From Dethiosulfovibrio russensis (lineage in GTDB: Bacteria; Synergistota; Synergistia; Synergistales; Dethiosulfovibrionaceae): a stretch of 64,000 bases of DNA. Of this stretch, positions 61,022 through 64,000 are shown one piece after another. The notes under the pieces were generated by a model that worked only from the letters and a program-made list of their open reading frames with translations, ran no database searches and was not told the DNA's origin. Location of the stretch: contig NZ_JAKGUG010000005.1 of the NCBI RefSeq assembly GCF_021568855.1, forward strand, positions 62,001 through 126,000, given 5' to 3'. The stretch's first letter is position 1; each line of letters begins with the position of its first letter. The translations under genes and the position numbers were made by a program.

Positions 61022-62233
61022 ATGAAAATAACTAAAGAAGAACAGGAAATCCTTCAAGGTAAACTGGGCGAGGGAATGCAAAAAGCCTTGGAACTCCAGG
61101 TAGCGCTAGGGGAAGCCTTCGACGCAGAAAGATTTGTAGATGTATCTAGAACACATGTGGCCCTCAGTGGTCAAGAGGGAGATACCTATTGGTGCGAACT
61201 GCTGGTCAAGGGAGGCGCAAAATGCAAAGTCCCTTGCACCACAAACCCAGCATGGGACACCAAAACATTAACACAGTATTATGGAGTGACTCAAGATGAA
61301 CTTGAACTAGTCAAGAGGACGTACGACGTATATACAAAGATCGGAGCCGTCATGTCTCTAAGCTGCACTCCAGAGCTTCAGCAGAATGTACCGGCCTTCG
61401 GCGAGGTAGTTGCCTTCTCCGAGTCAAGCTGTACTCCCTATGTCAACTCCGTATTAGGAGCCAGGTCGAACAGAGAATCATCGGTAAGCGCTCTCGCAGC
61501 AGCAGTAACAGGGAAGACGCCTCTTTACGGTCTCATGTTCGACGAAAACAGGAGAGGCACCATGGTCATAGAAGTTGAAGAAGCTCCTAAAGACGCCTAT
61601 GACTGGGGACTTCTCGGATACAACGCTGGAAGGATCATAGAAAAGGATGTACCAGTATTCGTATTCAAGAAGATCGACGGAAGACCTACACCAGAGTCTC
61701 TACTCTACTTTGGAGCAGAGCTGAACACATCAGGTGCAGTTCCTATGTATCACATAGTGGGAGTAACACCTGAAGCTCCAGACCTTGAGAGTGCCCTAAG
61801 AGGCAACAAACCGACCAGAACCGCTTACATCTCCAACGAAGACATCAGAGAAGAGGAGAAAAAGATCTCTGAGGAAGGCGGAAAGATAAACCTTGTCATG
61901 TTAGGATGCCCACACTACACGCTGGACCAGGTTATGGAGCTAGAGAGACTTATGGACAACAGAAAGTCCTCTGTCCCATTCTGGGTTCTCGTATCCGAAG
62001 CCACTCTTTCACTTGCCAAGAGGAATGAATCGTTCTACAGACTGGCAGAGTGTGGAGTAAATCTCGTAGCCGAGACCTGCATTGACGAGCCTTGCTTTAA
62101 GAGTTTCGAAGGAGGACTAGGCCTTACAGACTCTCCCAAGTGTGCCTACTACAGAGAGAGACGGGGACAGCCTTTCGTATTGAGACGCCTGTCAGAATGT
62201 GTAGAGGGAGCAATCAAAGGAGAGGTGAAATAA
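61022..62233 (+). CDS. Aconitase X large (catalytic) subunit
   Basis: 403 residues, DUF521/AcnX family. Conserved features: VALSGQEGDTYWCELLVKGG, CKVPCTTNPAWD, FSESSCTPYVNSVLGARSNRES, and late cysteines in AETCIDEPC and LTDSPKCAYY that could hold an iron-sulfur cluster. Characterised AcnX enzymes are cis-3-hydroxy-L-proline dehydratase and archaeal mevalonate 5-phosphate dehydratase. Co-occurrence with TRAP and LarA supports a catabolic dehydratase; the exact substrate cannot be read from sequence. ATG of the small subunit follows one base after the stop. Confidence 0.88.
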   Translation: MKITKEEQEILQGKLGEGMQKALELQVALGEAFDAERFVDVSRTHVALSGQEGDTYWCELLVKGGAKCKVPCTTNPAWDTKTLTQYYGVTQDELELVKRTYDVYTKIGAVMSLSCTPELQQNVPAFGEVVAFSESSCTPYVNSVLGARSNRESSVSALAAAVTGKTPLYGLMFDENRRGTMVIEVEEAPKDAYDWGLLGYNAGRIIEKDVPVFVFKKIDGRPTPESLLYFGAELNTSGAVPMYHIVGVTPEAPDLESALRGNKPTRTAYISNEDIREEEKKISEEGGKINLVMLGCPHYTLDQVMELERLMDNRKSSVPFWVLVSEATLSLAKRNESFYRLAECGVNLVAETCIDEPCFKSFEGGLGLTDSPKCAYYRERRGQPFVLRRLSECVEGAIKGEVK

Positions 62234-62234
62234 G

Positions 62235-62648
62235 ATGGAACAGGCCTACAAATGTAGAAAAATTTTAAAAGGTAAAGGAGAAGGAGAAGCTATAGTATCG
62301 ACAGATCCTATCTGTTTTTACCTCTGTGATCCCAAGACTGGAAAGGTCATAGAAAAAGGACACTCCATAACAGGCAAGACCGTTGCAGGCAAGGTGCTCG
62401 TAGTAAAATCAGGCAAGGGCAGCTCTGTCGTAATGGTAGATGGTCTTTATCAACTCAAGATGCAGGATAACCTCCCAGCAGCTATAATAGTCCGAGACAT
62501 TGAACCGGTTCTGGTCTCATGCGCAGCAGTAGTAGGAGTTCCAGTCGTAGACAGACTCGAGATCAATCCCTATGAGGCTATCAAGGACGGAGATAAGGTA
62601 ATCGTAGACGCAGATAATTGCACAGTAACGGTAAAAAGAGTAGACTAA
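62235..62648 (+). CDS. Aconitase X small (swivelling) subunit
   Basis: 137 residues, DUF126 type. GHSITGKTVAGKVLVVKSGKG followed by SSVVMV corresponds to the catalytic GxGS loop, and LPAAIIVRDIEPVLVSCAAVVGVPVVD is typical. The usual SFWGGVDPxTG stretch near residue 30 reads CFYLCDPKTG here, an odd replacement of the aromatic-Gly-Gly turn. It completes the AcnX dehydratase with the preceding gene, from which it is separated by a single base. Confidence 0.85.
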   Translation: MEQAYKCRKILKGKGEGEAIVSTDPICFYLCDPKTGKVIEKGHSITGKTVAGKVLVVKSGKGSSVVMVDGLYQLKMQDNLPAAIIVRDIEPVLVSCAAVVGVPVVDRLEINPYEAIKDGDKVIVDADNCTVTVKRVD

Positions 62649-62929
62649 ATAGATATATGAGTTCCAGAAATATAAAGGTAACTCTGCGGAAAAATAAGGC
62701 AGCTATAAAAATCCCTATGTCCAATCTATAATCTACAGACAGGAGGTCTTTGAGGGAGCCTCTATCAACCCCATATTTAGCAGTCTGCGCAGACAAAAAA
62801 GCCTCTCATCGGAGAGATTTGATTGTTTTGGAGGAATCCCGTTCGAGACCTTATTCCCTAACCGCCATCATATGTACGAAAGGGGCGACAGGATGTCGCC
62901 CCTTTCGTACAGGAGAGCACCGGCGTCTC
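62649..62929. other. Intergenic region after the acnX genes
   Basis: 281 bases without a convincing gene. It contains the perfect palindrome GTCTGCGCAGAC (62783-62794), a small CTCTC/GAGAG hairpin followed by T-rich sequence that may terminate the operon (about 62803-62837), and a 17-bp hairpin listed separately. A 67-codon ORF from 62750 runs through the hairpin and is not believed. Confidence 0.5.
62874..62910. terminator. Long hairpin between acnX genes and the convergent receptor gene
   Basis: 17-bp perfect stem (62874-62890 with 62894-62910) and GGA loop, no T-run on either side. Lies 20 nt beyond the stop of the convergent gene, a terminator position. Confidence 0.5.
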
Positions 62930-63703
62930 TCAACGAAACCATTTATCGTATAGGATCCTCCGGGCCTCAACCACCACGGAATCGACTACCTTCCTCAGAG
63001 CCTCCTCCCCTTTGGGAAGCACCACCCCGTATCTCTCGGTAGTAACCATTCCCTCGAGAGCGATCAATCCGTCGTATTTATCAGCCGCAGCGATCACTAT
63101 GGTGGCATCGGAGAGAGCACCGTCGACACTCCCTGCCCTCAGGGCATCGACGGTCTCCTGAGGACTATCCATGACCACGGTCTGGGCAGCCAGATCCCTC
63201 TTGGCCGTCTCATAGCCGGTGGAACCGGCCATCACCGCGATAGTCTTCCCCTCCAGATCGAGAGGGGTCTCATAACCGTCACCCTCTCTGACCAAAAGCT
63301 TCTGCCCCGTGTAGAAATACCAGTCCGAGAAATCGCAGGCTCTGGCTCGACTCTGCCTTATGGTTATGCTGGCGATCGCCATATCGTAACGACTCCAGGG
63401 ATAACGGCTGTACCAGGCCAGGGCTATCAGACCATCCCATGGAACCCTCACGAAGCGAACGTCCACCCCGATCTCCTTTGCTATCATACTGCCCAGGTCG
63501 ACGTCGAAACCGACGAGATCACCATCCTCGACGAAGAAAAACGGCTCGTTCTCGAAATCGCCGACAGCCACAACCATCTCGCCTCGTTTTACTATGTCGT
63601 CCAGTCTATCTCCGGCCCAAGCACAGGAGGCGGAGAGAAAAACCGTCAAGAAAACCGAGGATATAAACTTCATAGAGACACTCGTTTTGAACATATTGAA
63701 CAT
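62930..63703 (-). CDS. Amino-acid-type substrate-binding protein (SBP family 3)
   Basis: 257 residues with a signal peptide (ISSVFLTVFLSASCAWA). Family-3 features: LDDIVKRGEMVVAVGDFENEP, GFDVDLGSMIAKEIGVDVRFV, DMAIASITI, DLEGKTIAVMAGSTGYE and LRAGSVDGALSDATI. It binds a polar amino acid outside the membrane. Unusually it lies downstream of an NSS-family transporter, not ABC permease genes, 18 nt apart. Confidence 0.9.
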   Translation of the reverse strand: MFNMFKTSVSMKFISSVFLTVFLSASCAWAGDRLDDIVKRGEMVVAVGDFENEPFFFVEDGDLVGFDVDLGSMIAKEIGVDVRFVRVPWDGLIALAWYSRYPWSRYDMAIASITIRQSRARACDFSDWYFYTGQKLLVREGDGYETPLDLEGKTIAVMAGSTGYETAKRDLAAQTVVMDSPQETVDALRAGSVDGALSDATIVIAAADKYDGLIALEGMVTTERYGVVLPKGEEALRKVVDSVVVEARRILYDKWFR

Positions 63704-63721
63704 CGCCGATATCCCTCCCTA

Positions 63722-64000
63722 CTACCATTTAAGCCCGGCTATGAAGATAACCAGAATACATATCGGAGCCACGAAACGGAGAATGAAAAGCCAGACCTTC
63801 TTTCCTCCAAACGGCCTGGTTCCTTCGTTGGTGATGCCTTCTTCCGCGACTGAGGGGACGACCCAACCGAGAAACACGGAGATGAGAAAGCCGACGATCG
63901 GCATTATCAGATTGGAGGCGAAAAAATCGGCTGCGTCCAAAAATGAAAGCCCAAAAACGTTTATCCTAACCGCCCCCTGAGACAGGGCGGAAGGGATTCC
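63722..64000 (-). CDS. NSS-family Na+-dependent transporter (C-terminal part)
   Basis: The minus-strand frame is open through the right edge. GIPSALSQGAVRINVFGLSF, then FLDAADFFASNLIMPIVGFL and the final membrane segment (FILRFVAPICILVIFIAGLK) match the end of sodium:neurotransmitter-symporter (SNF) proteins, which import amino acids with Na+. Only about 92 residues are inside the window. It is in the same direction as the SBP gene and probably in one operon with it. Confidence 0.8.
   Translation of the reverse strand, partial: GIPSALSQGAVRINVFGLSFLDAADFFASNLIMPIVGFLISVFLGWVVPSVAEEGITNEGTRPFGGKKVWLFILRFVAPICILVIFIAGLKW

Noticed and set aside
62750-62953. 67-codon ORF after the acnX genes
   Set aside because: TTG start, runs through a 17-bp hairpin and into the end of the opposite gene; no family resemblance.
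1-64000. tRNA, rRNA, CRISPR arrays, prophage or intact insertion sequence
   Set aside because: No cloverleaf with a T-loop, no regularly spaced repeats, no phage structural genes and no complete transposase were recognised by eye; a covariance-model scan would be needed to exclude small RNAs.

Overview
The window looks like the chromosome of a peptide- and amino-acid-fermenting anaerobe of the phylum Synergistota (Dethiosulfovibrio/Aminobacterium-like). This is inferred from the gene content: many peptide receptors and peptidases, TRAP transporters, a selenoprotein, an encapsulin of the Thermotoga type, and ATA-Ile/AGG-Arg-rich codon use. It is not from a database match. No rRNA, tRNA or CRISPR array was recognised.

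1-9 kb: a truncated PAS-GAF-GGDEF sensor, a lytic transglycosylase, a duplicated HD-domain protein, a DUF502 membrane protein, and a cysE-cysK operon. The operon has a 5' leader carrying a 20-codon ORF with three consecutive Cys codons and a strong intrinsic terminator, so it is a likely cysteine-responsive attenuator. A C69 dipeptidase follows. 9-21.6 kb: DUF554 and YitT membrane proteins; a membrane-anchored thioredoxin read through an in-frame UGA (selenocysteine in UxxC) followed by CcdA; a TRAP transporter coupled to a VanX-like D,D-dipeptidase; Ogt; a DUF362 ferredoxin protein; a MATE exporter; an MBL hydrolase; and an amidohydrolase.

21.6-33 kb: a Dpp-type peptide ABC transporter (DppBCDF, minus strand), a family-5 peptide receptor followed by an S9 peptidase, a cyclase-family hydrolase, a chemoreceptor and a secreted nuclease. 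33-45.8 kb: a TudS-related protein, BirA, a triple-CheW protein, a CHASE4-GGDEF-degenerate-EAL protein, an encapsulin nanocompartment operon (EncFtn cargo plus shell), then a PucR regulator, a DUF5058-type membrane pair and an M20 peptidase. 45.8-53.7 kb: two more peptide receptors, each followed by a hydrolase (amidohydrolase; leucyl aminopeptidase), and two unrecognised proteins.

53.9-62.6 kb is visibly more A+T-rich and begins beside an IS3-like transposase remnant. It holds an FMN-dependent glutamate-synthase-like protein, a GntR regulator, a LarA-family nickel-pincer racemase, a TRAP transporter and both aconitase-X subunits. It reads as a self-contained catabolic module for an unidentified hydroxy-acid or hydroxyproline-like substrate, with shared TTATGCA operator half-sites. 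The right edge holds an amino-acid-binding protein and the C-terminus of an NSS-family transporter.

A recurring theme is that an uptake system or receptor is followed directly by a cytosolic peptidase or hydrolase: receptor-S9, receptor-M17, receptor-amidohydrolase, TRAP-VanX, membrane pair-M20, TRAP-AcnX.
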